The notes below the pieces were generated by a model that had not been told where the DNA came from, did not search any database, and saw only the letters and a program-made list of their open reading frames with translations. Of a stretch of 64,000 nt of DNA, positions 24,601 through 35,700 are shown piece by piece. A program made the translations under genes and the position numbers. Source of the DNA: Aptenodytes patagonicus (Eukaryota; Chordata; Aves; Sphenisciformes; Spheniscidae); the NCBI RefSeq assembly GCF_965638725.1, contig NC_134962.1, positions 2,301,501 to 2,365,500 on the forward strand, written 5' to 3'. Position 1 is the stretch's first letter. The number at the start of each line of letters is the position of its first letter.

Positions 24601-26290
24601 GGGTGTCCCTTTCTCTTCAGGAGCAGGTGGAAATGTCAAACCTTGAGGTGCTGAGACCCTCTGAAGGCACCAAACTGGGTTCGTTTCTCCCAGAACTAGC
24701 AGTAAAGCCGGAGGGTCACCGTTTCCTCGAGTTTGCAGTGGGAGCATCAGTGGCACATTAGCACATGACACCCAGGGGCTCCCAGCACCCCATAGGCGAC
24801 AAGACGAGTGCTATGGATAAGAGGCTGTACAGAAAAGGGACAAATTCTCTCTCCTGGATTGCTTTTAACAGTATCCTCTAGAGATGCTTCTGCTTCATAT
24901 CTTCTATATTCCAAGTTTTTGCTCATCCATTTTTAATCTCTCTTTTCTTTTTTTTCCCATCTGAAGATGCTTCTGAGAGCCTGGCCTTCATCCCTCAGTG
25001 GGGTATTATTTGTTTTCTCACTCGAAATCGTGACCAGCAGTAGGAGACAGTGCGAGACTGCATAAGTATCAGGGGATTATGGCTTCGCGGGGGAACAAGC
25101 TGCAGCACAGCTTGGATGAGGACAATTGATTGAAACAACCATTATTACTTGCTGCAGCACAAAGACTTAAAAAGCAATAGTAATTTCCGATCCCCACCTC
25201 TTATCTCAGATGCCTGCGTTTAAAGCCTGCGGTGGGAATACGAGCCCTGTATGAACCCTAATTCCTGTTTCTGGGGTGGAAAACGGCTTCTTCTCCCTCT
25301 CCCAGGGATGATGAAGCAAAGTCCGCCAGGGCTGTCTGTCCTCGTGGGTGCAGCCGGAGTGGGGAAGGCGATGTCCTTCCCGGAGAGGAGGCAGGCAGGA
25401 GCCTGCTGCCTTCCTCCATGCTGCTGCAGTGGGCAGGAGCAAGCAGAAAGACTTCAGCTCCTGCTGTAACCAGGGAGCTGCGAGGTTACCCGGCACCTTT
25501 GCACTCATGAAGACATCCCGGACTGTCCTGGAAGGAAATTTCCCTGGCTTTGGGGCTGAGCTGGCTTCCCCACTCGATGCACAGCTGGCTGGGAAGGGGG
25601 TTGGGATGGGAAGGAGCCATGCGGGTCACTGATTCAGCCTCCTGCAACCCTGCAGACCCTGAAAGGGATGCTTGGTTTAGAAGGGGATTTATTCGGTGAA
25701 TTGTTAAGGGGATTTATTTTCCCGCTTCCAGCCTTCAATTTGTGGCTAACGTGGGCTGGTGTGATCCGCAGCAAGCCAGTCCCAGCAGCCTGATGAAATT
25801 CAAACGAATGAGCGGGCGTGCAGGTTTTCTCTGGGGTGAACTTGTACAACGAGTGGGCGAGTGTCTCCTCGAATGCGGTTTCTGCTCTCCCAGAAACAGC
25901 CGTAGCAGCCTGGCCTCGGGTGCTGTGCTCAGAGGGTCTGCCCGGGCACGGACAGCCCGAGTTTGCAGCCTTCCCCGCAGAAGCAGGGTACCAGCCTGGG
26001 TGTGAGGCTGAGCAGCACTGCGGGAGAGCCAGCGATGCTGAGCTGAAAGCAGAGAGTGCCGCTTAGTGCCGCCGGGCTGAAACACAGGGCCCCGCCGGCC
26101 GCTCCGCCGGCCGGCACACCGGCCAGCTCAGTGCACCCATGGGAGCCGGAGCCCCTCCTAAGCACAGGAGGAGACCTTGACCAGGGCAAGCCCCTTCTCC
26201 CCGTGTAGCCTTGCACCCCGTGAGAGCAAAGAGGAGCCGACACGCCCGTCTTAAGCATTTTACATAGAGAAAAGCACAGAGGCAGGCAGG
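18651..26290. other. Intergenic region between OPRL1 and NPBWR2, no gene seen
   Basis: No recognisable coding exon or RNA gene. In human, LKAAEAR1 lies between OPRL1 and NPBWR2; I looked for its LKAAEAR-type motif in the open frames of both strands and did not see it. A T-run lies at about 20356-20371. A cluster of GGCCGG/CCGGCC motifs lies at 26088-26126. Confidence 0.6.
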
Positions 26291-26295
26291 ATGCT

Positions 26296-26687
26296 GTCAT
26301 AAGAGGAGATGCTGAGAGATGGGGCTGCTCGTCCTCAGGGAGAGAGGGCTCGGGGGGATCTCAGCAATGTCTGTAAATGCCTGATGGAGGGTGCAGGGAA
26401 GAGGGAGCCAGACTCTTCTCAGTGGTGTCCAGTGGCGGGACAGGAGGCACAAACTGAAATACAGGAAATTCCATTTAAACATAGGAAAAAGCTTGTACTG
26501 TGAGAGTGGTGAAATACTGGAACAGGTTGCCCAAAGATATTTTGGTGTCTCTATCCTTGGAGACATTCAAACCCAAGTGGACATGGTCCTGGGCAACCTG
26601 CTGTAGGTGACCCTGCTTGAGCAGGGGGGTTGGACTGGGTGATCTCCAGAGGTGCCTCCAACCTCAGCCACTCTGCGATTCTGTGAC
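26296..26687 (+). mobile_element. CR1-type LINE, 5'-truncated 3' end
   Basis: About 390 bp match the 3' end of avian CR1 non-LTR retrotransposons as I know the family. Landmarks in order are a GGGCTCGGGGGGATCTCA block, GAGCCAGACTCTTCTCAGTG, CTGGAACAGGTTGCCCA, a CATCCTTGGAGA-like block, GACATGGTCCTGGGCAACCT, GGTTGGACTGGGTGATCTCC and the terminal GATTCTGTG. The terminal octamer-like repeat and absence of a poly(A) tail are typical of CR1. Only untranslated or extreme C-terminal sequence remains, so it is immobile. The left boundary is approximate. Confidence 0.88.
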
Positions 26688-27340
26688 AATCATGACATTT
26701 GAGTCAAAGGGGAAACGCGCCAGCAATGGCACTGTCAGGTCTGAAAGTGGGCGACTTACACTCGAAAGGTCCTTTCCACCTAATGAATATATAGGTTTTC
26801 CACCTAATAAACTATGTTGCGTTTCCTACAGCCCTAACACCAATGAACAGTGACGTTGCAGCTAACTAGACAATTTGTGTGTGAGGTGGCATCATTTGAG
26901 TCAGTTTTCTGCGCTCAGAGAGGTTTTTCCACCTGGGGAGCCCACCGCCAGCAGGTGGCAACCGTGCTAAAGCAGTGGGTGCCCGTGGTGCCTGCCTGCG
27001 CAGGCTGGCTCTGCTCCCTGGCCTTGCCTGGGCTGCTCCAAGGGGTGGTGCAACACCTCTGCACTCCTTCATCTGCTGATGGCACCTGCCTCCTTCCCCG
27101 TGAAGGTCGGTGGGGACCACAGCACCCAGCTGTCCTTCCAGAATCGGCCGCCTGTATGGTCCCCAGTCCTCCATCTGCCAGGTCTTCCCCCTCTCCTCCA
27201 AATTCTTTGAGTCATTTGATACCTCTTGAGAGCCATCAGCACCTTCTAAGTGGAGCTGATCTCTTCTCCAGGTGCCTCCCTGTTCCTCCTCTTGTGACTG
27301 GGGCTTGCTAGTGATCACCCCACACACCTGCACATGCCAA

Positions 27341-27359
27341 CACACACACACACACACAC
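27341..27359. repeat. (CA)n microsatellite
   Basis: Nine and a half CA units without interruption. Likely polymorphic. Confidence 0.9.
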
Positions 27360-27926
27360 TGTCAGGACCGGCTTTTGAAAAATCCTTGTGTTTGCTGGTA
27401 GTTGCAAGGTGCAGCTAATGCGAAACAGAGATGAGCCATGAAACTTGGCTCTGGGAACCTTGTGGGCACTAAGTCTAGGGGGTTTAAGATTGTGGGATTA
27501 AGGACCCACCGCTGTGGTCTGTTCCTCATCAGGCTGGCTGAGACAGGGGATTCAGCTCTTGATCTTTACAGCAAGTTAATGCTACAGTTGGTATAAAATA
27601 AAAAGTTCCTGGAGAAGTTTCACCTAGAAAAATGTGTTCTCCTTCATTGTTCTTCCAAAGTTAACACCTTTAATATGGACAAGGCAACACAAGTGATCTT
27701 GTATTCGCAAATCTCTTTCAGTTTTCTAAAAGGGAAAAATGAAATTGCCATCATGATGTATTGAAGGCTGTTAATTTTGGTGTCAGAGCCCCGAGAGCAC
27801 TGATAGGACTGAATTGCCCTGAATGGCCTCACCTGGGGTCTCCACCCACACCCTCACCCATTGCTCCAGGAGCCCATTTAAGCTGAGCCCTACAGCCTCC
27901 TTCCTTACTTTTTGGAGGGATACCTG

Positions 27927-28080
27927 CTTCCAGCCCTGCATCCTGGATGGACCTTAGACTCATGTTGCAGCCTTGTCTTCAGCCCCATTTTCTGGATAGA
28001 CCTTGGATGACTGCTGTAGGTAGCTTGTCTCCTGGGTGGGCTCTGGTACGTGCGATATAGCTGGTCTCTAGCCCCACTTT
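27927..28080. repeat. Degenerate tandem repeat, unit about 50 bp, unassigned
   Basis: Copies start at about 27927, 27977 and 28029, with a partial at 28065. Shared blocks are CTTC(C)AGCCC, a TCCTGGATGGACCTT-like core and a TTGCAG or CTGTAG block followed by CTTGTC. The flanks (27780-27920 and 28080-28180) may belong to the same larger element. I cannot assign it to a transposon family from memory; an avian LTR with internal minisatellite is one possibility. Confidence 0.5.
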
Positions 28081-28399
28081 CTTTCCTTTTACTTGTCCTG
28101 TACTTTCCTGGTGGAGTTTGGAGAGGTAAGAGCCCAGCTTGGTGCTTGTGGATCTGGGGAAAGCTGGAGAGGAAAACATTAACTGAGACAGCCTCCCTTA
28201 AATGAGTAATATATACACCCTACAGGGATTAAAGGGTGTGAGAATAAGCTTTTCACAGACCTCCCACTCACCACAGCCCTACAAGATAGCTTACTGCTGT
28301 ATTCAGCTGGGCATCGCCCTCTAGGACAAGAGCTGGGAGCAGTTAGGCTTTTGCAGAGGTGATGAGGGGAGGTAGTCTCTGGCACTGCTTTGGCAAAAA

Positions 28400-29720
28400 A
28401 AGTCTACTTGCATTTAACAGGGTGCTTTGGTGGCTAATACAGAGCCAAAATAAGGGAGCTGTGGCACACGCACTGTCCTGGCTGTGGTAGATCACTACTA
28501 AGGACTGAATGTGGCAACGAGCTCAGCTCACCTCCGCAGGTGGACGGTGGAGGTGAGACTTTCCCATGACCGTGAAAGCTGGAAGATGTGGTGTGCTCGC
28601 CCCACTGTCTATCAGTGAGGGTCCCTTGCTGGGGGAGGGAGGATGGCGTTTCAACATGTTTATGATAGTTCTTGAAGCATTCAGTACTGTATTTCTGATG
28701 GCCAGAGTCTTCCTTTCAGGCCCTGGTTCCCTTGAAATACTTTGAGTTACTATTTACCTGTTAAAGAAGGAATTTTATCTGCAGTGCTTGTTAGGGTTTT
28801 TCTTGTGGCTTACAAAACACCTTAATTTTGTTATAAATCTACAATATTTTATTTTACAGTAGGTAAAATGCAATATATATAGCAAAGACATAGGACAAGT
28901 AACACAAGTTTTCTCTGGTGAAAGAAGGACCAGTCTCTTTTCTTCCCATGAGGTTTATTTCATTAATTGCTCTTAAATAAATATATATTTGACACTTCAC
29001 AGGAACAACTAGTTAAAAATAATTTTGAACACAAATTCCCACAGTTGCTGTACTATTTGCGTTGTGTGTTGTTTAACACTATTTTTTGAGACCCAAATCT
29101 TGCTTTTGGTTTAAATTTAACTTGTGTTAACAGTTCAGGAAAGACGGAATTTGGGGTAGAAAACAGACATCCCTCAAAATAAAAAACGAAGCCGTAGCAC
29201 ACACATGCACATACGCGGACATGAAAATGGTTAGTTTTCTCTTCCGAATACTCATCTTGCATCCTCTGTCCGTTTTATTGATATGTCATTGAAAGTGCTT
29301 GTTAGCTCTGCTCCATGAAACAACCCTCCGAATAACATAGCTGTTAAGAACTGAGCGTTACGTTAATCTGAAAGCTGGGCTCCAGCTTGTCTGTGCTGTA
29401 CAGCAGATGGCAATAAAGGACCGCTATGTAGAAGTACACCTCTGAAAAGGAAGTTTCCTGTCCCTAATGCTTCAGGGTGTGTGATTAGAAACTAGAATAC
29501 AGAAATGCAACTTTGAGAAGTTGGGAGGTGCAGAGAGCAGAAAAGGCAAGGCTCGCAAGTAAGCAGGACAAACCATGTGAATGATAATGATAACCAGACA
29601 CATACATCGCATGTAAATGAAAGAAAGAACATTGTGCATTCATCAGCCGCCCCTTCAGTCTGCAAAGGTGCCCCTGCAAAGCCATGGGAGGGAAGGGATC
29701 TGCGAGCCCCAACCCACTGT
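28400..29720 (-). other. NPBWR2: Downstream and probable 3' UTR region of NPBWR2
   Basis: AT-rich sequence downstream of the NPBWR2 stop on the - strand. Reverse-strand AATAAA signals (TTTATT on +) occur at 29273-29278, 28954-28959 and 28848-28853, so the 3' UTR could be 0.45 to 0.9 kb long. None can be chosen with certainty. Confidence 0.4.
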
Positions 29721-30719
29721 TCAAGAAGTTCTGCATTCTAGCATCTTCCGGAAACTTTTCCGAAAACTGTCATCCAGGAAAGCATACAAGAAAGGATTCA
29801 AGCATGAATTGGCATAGCTTAGGCTGGTGATGAAGTAGGATATACCGATGACCATGGAGGTCTGGGGCAAGTCAGTAGTCAAAGCCACAATGGTGGCCAG
29901 GTGGAAGGGGGTCCAACAGAAGAGGCACACAGCTAGGACTATGAAGACCATAATAGTGACTTTCTTCTTGGCTTTGTCCAGGGCTTTAGCATTAGAGTTC
30001 AAGTGCATGTTCCTTAGCTTGTAGAGCATCATGGTGTAGAGGATGCAGATGGTGGATACTGGAATGGCGAAGCCAAGAATGAGGGTATAGATCCTGCTGG
30101 CTTTGAACCAAAACCTTTCAGGCTTGGGGAAATTGAGACCACAACTCTTGATCTCCAGGTCATCTATGTAGACATTGGCAAAGATGACGAAAGGGAGAAC
30201 TATGATGGTGACTAGGATCCAGATGCACAAACTGACGATCCTGGCTGCTCGGTACGTACGATGTGGCATCCTCTTGGACCTGACTGTAGCCAGTACTACC
30301 AGATACCTGTCTATGCTCATCACTGTTAGGAAGTAAATGCTGGAGAAGATATTGTAGTGGTCTATGGACAAGATAACCTTGCAGAGGACTTCTCCAAAAG
30401 GCCAGTAGTGGAGGAGGTGTTCAGCAATATTAATGGGCAAGACAAGTGTGAACAAGTCATCAGCTATAGCAAGGTTCAGGATGAACATGTTTGTGACAGT
30501 CTTCATCTTGGGGGCCTTGAGGATCACATAAATGACAGCAGTGTTGCCTGTGAGCCCAACAGCACAGATCACAGAGTAAATCACAGGGAGGACAACATAG
30601 AAATCGGCTGCCTGTTCTTGGAAGGTTAAGTTGAACCTCATACCGTTGTCCAGGTAGCAGCTGTTGCCTGCATTGCTGCAGGTGCTGTTCAGATCATCCC
30701 AAAGAGAGCTGTTTCCCAT
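29721..30719 (-). CDS. NPBWR2: NPBWR2, neuropeptides B/W receptor 2 (intronless)
   Basis: A single uninterrupted frame of 332 codons plus TGA (human protein 333). It is a plasma-membrane class A GPCR; the family binds neuropeptides W and B and couples to Gi/o. N-terminal sequons are N3-S-S, N11-S-T and N30-L-T. Landmarks are N59 (1.50), D87 (2.50), C113 with C193 (TM3-ECL2 disulfide), D120 (3.32), DRY 137-139, W167 (4.50), P220 (5.50), CWTP 268-271 and NPFLY 308-312. Family-diagnostic stretches are APKMKTVTN, INIAEHLL, IDHYNIFSSIYFL, VVLATVRS, TTDLPQT and YAFLDDSFRK. The ATG is supported by an in-frame TGA four codons upstream. Location beside OPRL1 and convergence with it favour NPBWR2 over NPBWR1, which lies beside OPRK1. 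All key residues are intact. Confidence 0.95.
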   Translation of the reverse strand: MGNSSLWDDLNSTCSNAGNSCYLDNGMRFNLTFQEQAADFYVVLPVIYSVICAVGLTGNTAVIYVILKAPKMKTVTNMFILNLAIADDLFTLVLPINIAEHLLHYWPFGEVLCKVILSIDHYNIFSSIYFLTVMSIDRYLVVLATVRSKRMPHRTYRAARIVSLCIWILVTIIVLPFVIFANVYIDDLEIKSCGLNFPKPERFWFKASRIYTLILGFAIPVSTICILYTMMLYKLRNMHLNSNAKALDKAKKKVTIMVFIVLAVCLFCWTPFHLATIVALTTDLPQTSMVIGISYFITSLSYANSCLNPFLYAFLDDSFRKSFRKMLECRTS

Positions 30720-32730
30720 GCCTGCTGGTCACAAACTACCCTCAGATGTCACTGAAAGCCTTGCTAGCCCAGGAGGAAAAGCCTTTTTTCTGTCTGAGAA
30801 ACAGCTGCTATCTCATTTAGAAGTGGGTTATTTCCAAAGAGTGGGTTGTGAGGCAGCATGGACCATCTAACTTACCTCTCCTGTCCCCCACCATTGGGGA
30901 AGTTAGATTTTGAAGTGATCAGGGGGGAAAAAAAGATTGAAAGACACATAAGGCTCCATGAACAAAGCAAATGAGAATTATAACTCCCTATGTAAGTCAA
31001 GGAACTCTTCTCTCTGAGAGCATCCTGGTGAGCTGTGGCTTTTCTCTGCTGGGGAAGTCAAGCGTCTCTGGTTCAGCTCTCTGCAGCAAGAGTCCTTCTC
31101 GGGGCTGGCAGGAACAGGGAGGGCAGAGAGGAAGCTTTGTGCTTGGTCGGCTGTTCACAGCCCTTGGAGGACTTGAGGGATGGCTGCTGTTTCACTTGCA
31201 CAGTGCTTGCTTTTCCATCCAGTAGCAGAAGCGTTGCAGTGTTTAATTAGTGCCTTTCTTTGTGTCGGAGTTCAGACTCTTTTCATTGACTGAGATTTCA
31301 CAAACAATGAAGAAGTTTCTGACACGGTTACTCCCCGCTCCCAGGGTCCCCTAGCAAAAGAAGAAGGGGGGGGGGAACAGAGTTCAAGGAGTATTTCCAA
31401 AACCAAGGGTTAAAGGGGCTTAACGCACAATTAAAGTAACTCTGTAACCAAGAGTAGTTTATGATCTTATTCAATATGAAGACCCATCCCCATTGCAAAC
31501 AACTGTGGCAGCACAAAAAACTTGGCACAGATGGACAGACAAACCTGTAAATCTCAAAAGTTCAGGATTATTCAGGGAAGGGGGGAGAGAGAAGTACCCT
31601 GAAAGCAAATCCACTTTTGAGTCAAAGCAAGAATTACCCCATCTGTTTACATCTCTACCAGTTGCCACATCCATCGCTATTGCCGGACCCATATTTCCAA
31701 GAATTCCTGTGGAGGGAAATGAACAAACAATGGACCCCCCGTGAAGATCAAAGATTTGGCAACTGGTCCCCAGGCTCTGCAAAGAGAAGTGCCTCGCTTC
31801 ACTTGCATTTTGTTCTTGCACAGCAATAAAGTGAGCAGGAAAGCCGGCGTTGGGAATAGAGGGTCAAAGTGCCCCTTACCTGGTGAGCGGCTCTGGCTGC
31901 CTCCTCCGGCACCTGCTGCTCGGCACTGTTGAGCCTCTTCTCTCTAATCCGAGTTGGAGGAGGGTCTCTGGGATGCTGACGTTACCCGGCTTTGCAATCA
32001 TATCGACATGGTGGCTCTGTGTGTGCACTGCATGTCTGAGCAATTAGCACTTGTTCACAACAGGGAATGGGGGGGGAAAAAAGTTTTCTCTCTGCAGGGC
32101 TATTTAAATCGTAAGTAAGGTAGATGCTGGTGAGCAGCTGATGCTCCAGGGCTGTTCTCTTCAGGAATGAAGGAGATGTTGAGGGGCATGGGCAGCACTC
32201 GGGGCTGGCAAGCTGTGGCTGGCTGAATGAGGGATGTGTGAAACGGTGGGAAGGGGGGGTGGGGTGGGGTATTAAACTGCTTCGGTAGGGAACACTGGCT
32301 GGTTTTAACAAAGGAAGATGCACGTGTGTGTGTGGGGAGGGAGTGGGAGGAGGGTGCACAACACTATGGCGCTCAGAGTGAACAAATAAACAGACATACC
32401 TTGCCAGATCTGTGCTGGTTTTCCCCAGCTGGGTCTCTGGTCCAGCTTTGGAAATGCAGCTAAATCCTTCAGATGTGCATCACAAGATGCAGCAGTCCTG
32501 TGAAGCTTGACAGAAATGCACCCCAGGTTATACAGCAAAACCAGCAACGATGCAAGATCACTTTACCTTCATGTCCCTATAAAAAGAGGAAAAAAGAAAT
32601 CAAGGGTCTTTTGATTCTCCTTTGGTCTTTTAAATGTATCGCCCACCTGCAGGTTGCCTGACTTTTGTTTCAATACCAGGCGAGAGAAAATGCAGGCATC
32701 CATCAGCGCTATGCCTGGCAGTGTGCGGTG
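30720..32730 (-). promoter_or_regulatory. NPBWR2: NPBWR2 upstream region, possible 5' UTR and intron
   Basis: No coding sequence recognised. If transcription starts below the TATA box at 32757-32763, a leader exon might end at a - strand donor CTGCAG/GTGGGC (exon end at 32647) and splice to an acceptor shortly upstream of the start codon, for example one ending TTTCTCAG near 30800. This is only a model; a promoter nearer the ATG is equally possible. Confidence 0.3.
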
Positions 32731-32756
32731 TCGTTTAACCAAGCGGGTCAGCTCAT

Positions 32757-32763
32757 TTATATA
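32757..32763 (-). promoter_or_regulatory. NPBWR2: TATA box, candidate NPBWR2 promoter
   Basis: On the - strand the sequence reads GCTTATATAAATG, a good TATA match oriented toward NPBWR2 about 2 kb away. Expected start of transcription is near 32727-32733. AT-rich genomic DNA gives chance matches, so support is modest. Confidence 0.35.
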
Positions 32764-32799
32764 AGCCACGTAGCGAAGAGCTGTGTTTGACTTTGCTCC

Positions 32800-35700
32800 T
32801 CTTCTGTAGACGTTTACCCTTTTCTGGCAAGATTACTGTGCACCAGTGACGGGGTGGGAACAAAACACTTCATTGCACTCAGGGATGTCACTCCTTAAGG
32901 CCGTGGGTATAATGGACTTTTCAGCAGATGGTAATTTTTTAATGCCCAATGTAGAACTCTTGCAGATATTTTCTGTATCTTAGCCAAAATCTGACCAGCC
33001 GTTAGGCCTAAGCAAAATTAAACAGAAAACGATTGCCCAAGAAGATCCATAGGAATGATATGGAAGATATTTCTTCAGACGAAAGACCTCCAGAGTCCTC
33101 CTCTTGCCTGTTTTGGGAAAGCTGGCAGTGTTGGTAAGTAGTTGTAAGGGAAAGGGGGGTTTGAGAGGTCTGTAGGGGGAAGGCAGTTTTCCAGGAATTG
33201 CTATTGTCTTTGTCAAAGAGAAGAAAATACTGGAAGATAGAGAATTTCAGGAGAATGCGATGTTAAATTTACTGATCAGTAACAATTCCCCAGGGCAAAA
33301 GGGTGTAAAAGTATTTTGCATTGAAAATGCTTCCATTGTGGCTTTCTGTTTTTCAAACGTAAAGCACATCTCTTGGTCTCTGGGAGAGCTTAAAAGCTGT
33401 CCTTTCACTCCCCAAACTGTTATCTTGGAATTGGCTGTCACGCTGCCTTGGCCAGTGGCTGTGTGCCTGGGTGCTGTGTGTTTTGGGACGTACTCCTAAG
33501 GGGATGGGAGTTTGGGGGCTGGGGAGGGCTGCAGGGGTGGCTGTGCTCTTGCAGATCACGCGTGGGCTGTACCCTGAACCGGGGCCACATCCCTCCCCGG
33601 CTGCCTTACTTCTCATTATCCATAGTGAGCACGGTCTCGTGCATGCCTTGGTTAGGATGCGTTTGATTAAAACAACTTTGTCAGAGATGAGATGGAGACT
33701 AAGAATTTAATCTCGTTGTCTGATGTGAGTAGAGGGGCTTTTGTTTCTTTTATATCCCCAAGCGGATGCATGGCGCCTGCTTTCTCAGCTGTGCTCCTTG
33801 CCTGGTTCCTCTAACAGATTTGCAGTAAAACTCACCTGTTTTGGGGAGAGCAATTGCAAACAGATCTAAATTCACACATGAAATTGCATTGCAGCAGGAG
33901 CACCTCCATCAACAAAGAGAAAATCTTTCCCTTGTGTCGGCTCTGGATCCAGCCAGAGCTGGTGGCTGAGCAGAGGAGGCACGTTGTGTGTATTGGCATG
34001 ATGTGAAACGGGGCGTGCCTGGAGGGAAGGCTGAAAGGATGGTTTATTCATCTTGTTTTCTCTGGCTGGGTGTCTCTTCCACTTGATGATGAATGTTACA
34101 GTGGCACAAAGCCCTGAAAATCAAGCACTAGTTCAAGTTGCTGCTATGAAGGACACGAGCTGTATTTTCCCTCTGAGCCACTTGGAGCTGCCCACACAAG
34201 AATAGGTCCATCACCAGCGCGGTGCAAGAGGGACAAAGTTTCTATCCCTGGCAAATCCATGCTGTGGAGATGGACTTTGCCTCTTGAAACCCACGTTCAC
34301 ACTATGCAGCTTGAGTCAGCTGTGCAAACAGAAAGAAAAGGCAGTAAATTAGGGAGGGGGAAATCCCTTGCAATGCTAAATCAATGGTGCTTTATTGCCT
34401 TCATAAAGCTGATGTGCTGCTGACTCCAGACAAAGGCCACCCATCATTTTGGAGTTACGGAGAACTGTGCTGCCGCCGGTGCCTGGGGGACATCAGGAGT
34501 GGCCGGCGCCGGCAGGGCTGAGCCGCAGCAGCAGCAGATCGCACCTCGCTGGGGACAGGCAGGGCAGAAGCTGTCTTTGCCTGGGTTGTGTTTGGAGAGA
34601 ACTGCAAAATGCCTGCTTGAACGATGGGATTATTTCCCCACCAACAGTGTGAGTGATGCTGTCCGAGCCCTCTGAGATGCTTCAGCCCTCTAGTGAGGGT
34701 ACGTTGTCTAAAGGGCTGTCGTCGAAGGCGGAAGGCTGCCCCCTCTAACCAGGTTTCAGTCCTTTTGAGGAGAACCTCTCCGGGTCACTAGGAGTGAAGC
34801 CTACCTCACCTCCCTTGTTAATCCACAGGGGCAATTAAAGAGGATGAGTTACTCTGGATCAGCCCCTGAGATGGACACCCTTTTCCTTCTCCTTTTTCAA
34901 AGTCACAGTAATCTTGGCGGGATTTAACTGTCAAACTTTGCTGAATTAAGGCTGCTTTTTATTCCATGCAGGAGCACCAGGGGAGACGAAGCCAGGCTTG
35001 CTGGAGGGGTGACTTCACCGGGGAAGGGAATGAGTGTGTCCTTCCTGCAAGGGATCACAGGGATAGGAGACATGTTCAACCGTTTAAAATGAAATGGCTG
35101 AACCGTGGGAAAGCAAGCTGAGAACTGATGCTCTGCTCTGCTCGGGTTTGGTAATGTTGGAAATCTGTAATGCACCTGTGCTACTGCTGCCTAAAGGCAC
35201 AGATCACCTGCTGATCAGGCAGTAGCTTCCCAGGGCTTTTTCACCCTCTTTGAAAAGTATATTTTTGTCTTTGGAGTAGAGTTCAAGGAGAGCTGCTAAA
35301 TAAAGCAAAGTGAAGATGGCTTCTTAGTCACCCAAGGTACACCTCAGGGTGCACCTTGCTTTTGGCATTCTCGCTTTGGGGACAAGGTATGATCATCTCC
35401 CCATGGTCACAGTGCTGGTAGTCCTTGCCTTTTCTGGGGCAGGGTTTGAGCCTCACCTCCATGTCTGTGACAGTCATCCTGGGAAGATCCGTAGACAATT
35501 TGCAAAGACAGAGCAGAGGTTTGTCTGAAAAGCTGGCCCTCATTGGAGCGTGTAATCACATGAACAGGACAGATCTGGATTGGGATTGCTGTTCTAGGAC
35601 TCCAGCTTTTCCAGAAATCTAAAGGGATTGTTTTCCACTTGGCTTCACTTCCCAGCGTCGGAGGAAGGGGTTGTGCAGTGCTGGGCTCAGCATCTCTCCC

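Noticed and set aside
27341-27359. CRISPR-like or satellite array
   Set aside because: Only a dinucleotide microsatellite. No regularly spaced repeats with unique spacers occur in the window, and the genome is vertebrate.
30357-30629. 90-codon + strand frame opposite NPBWR2
   Set aside because: It is the antisense shadow of a conserved receptor coding sequence.
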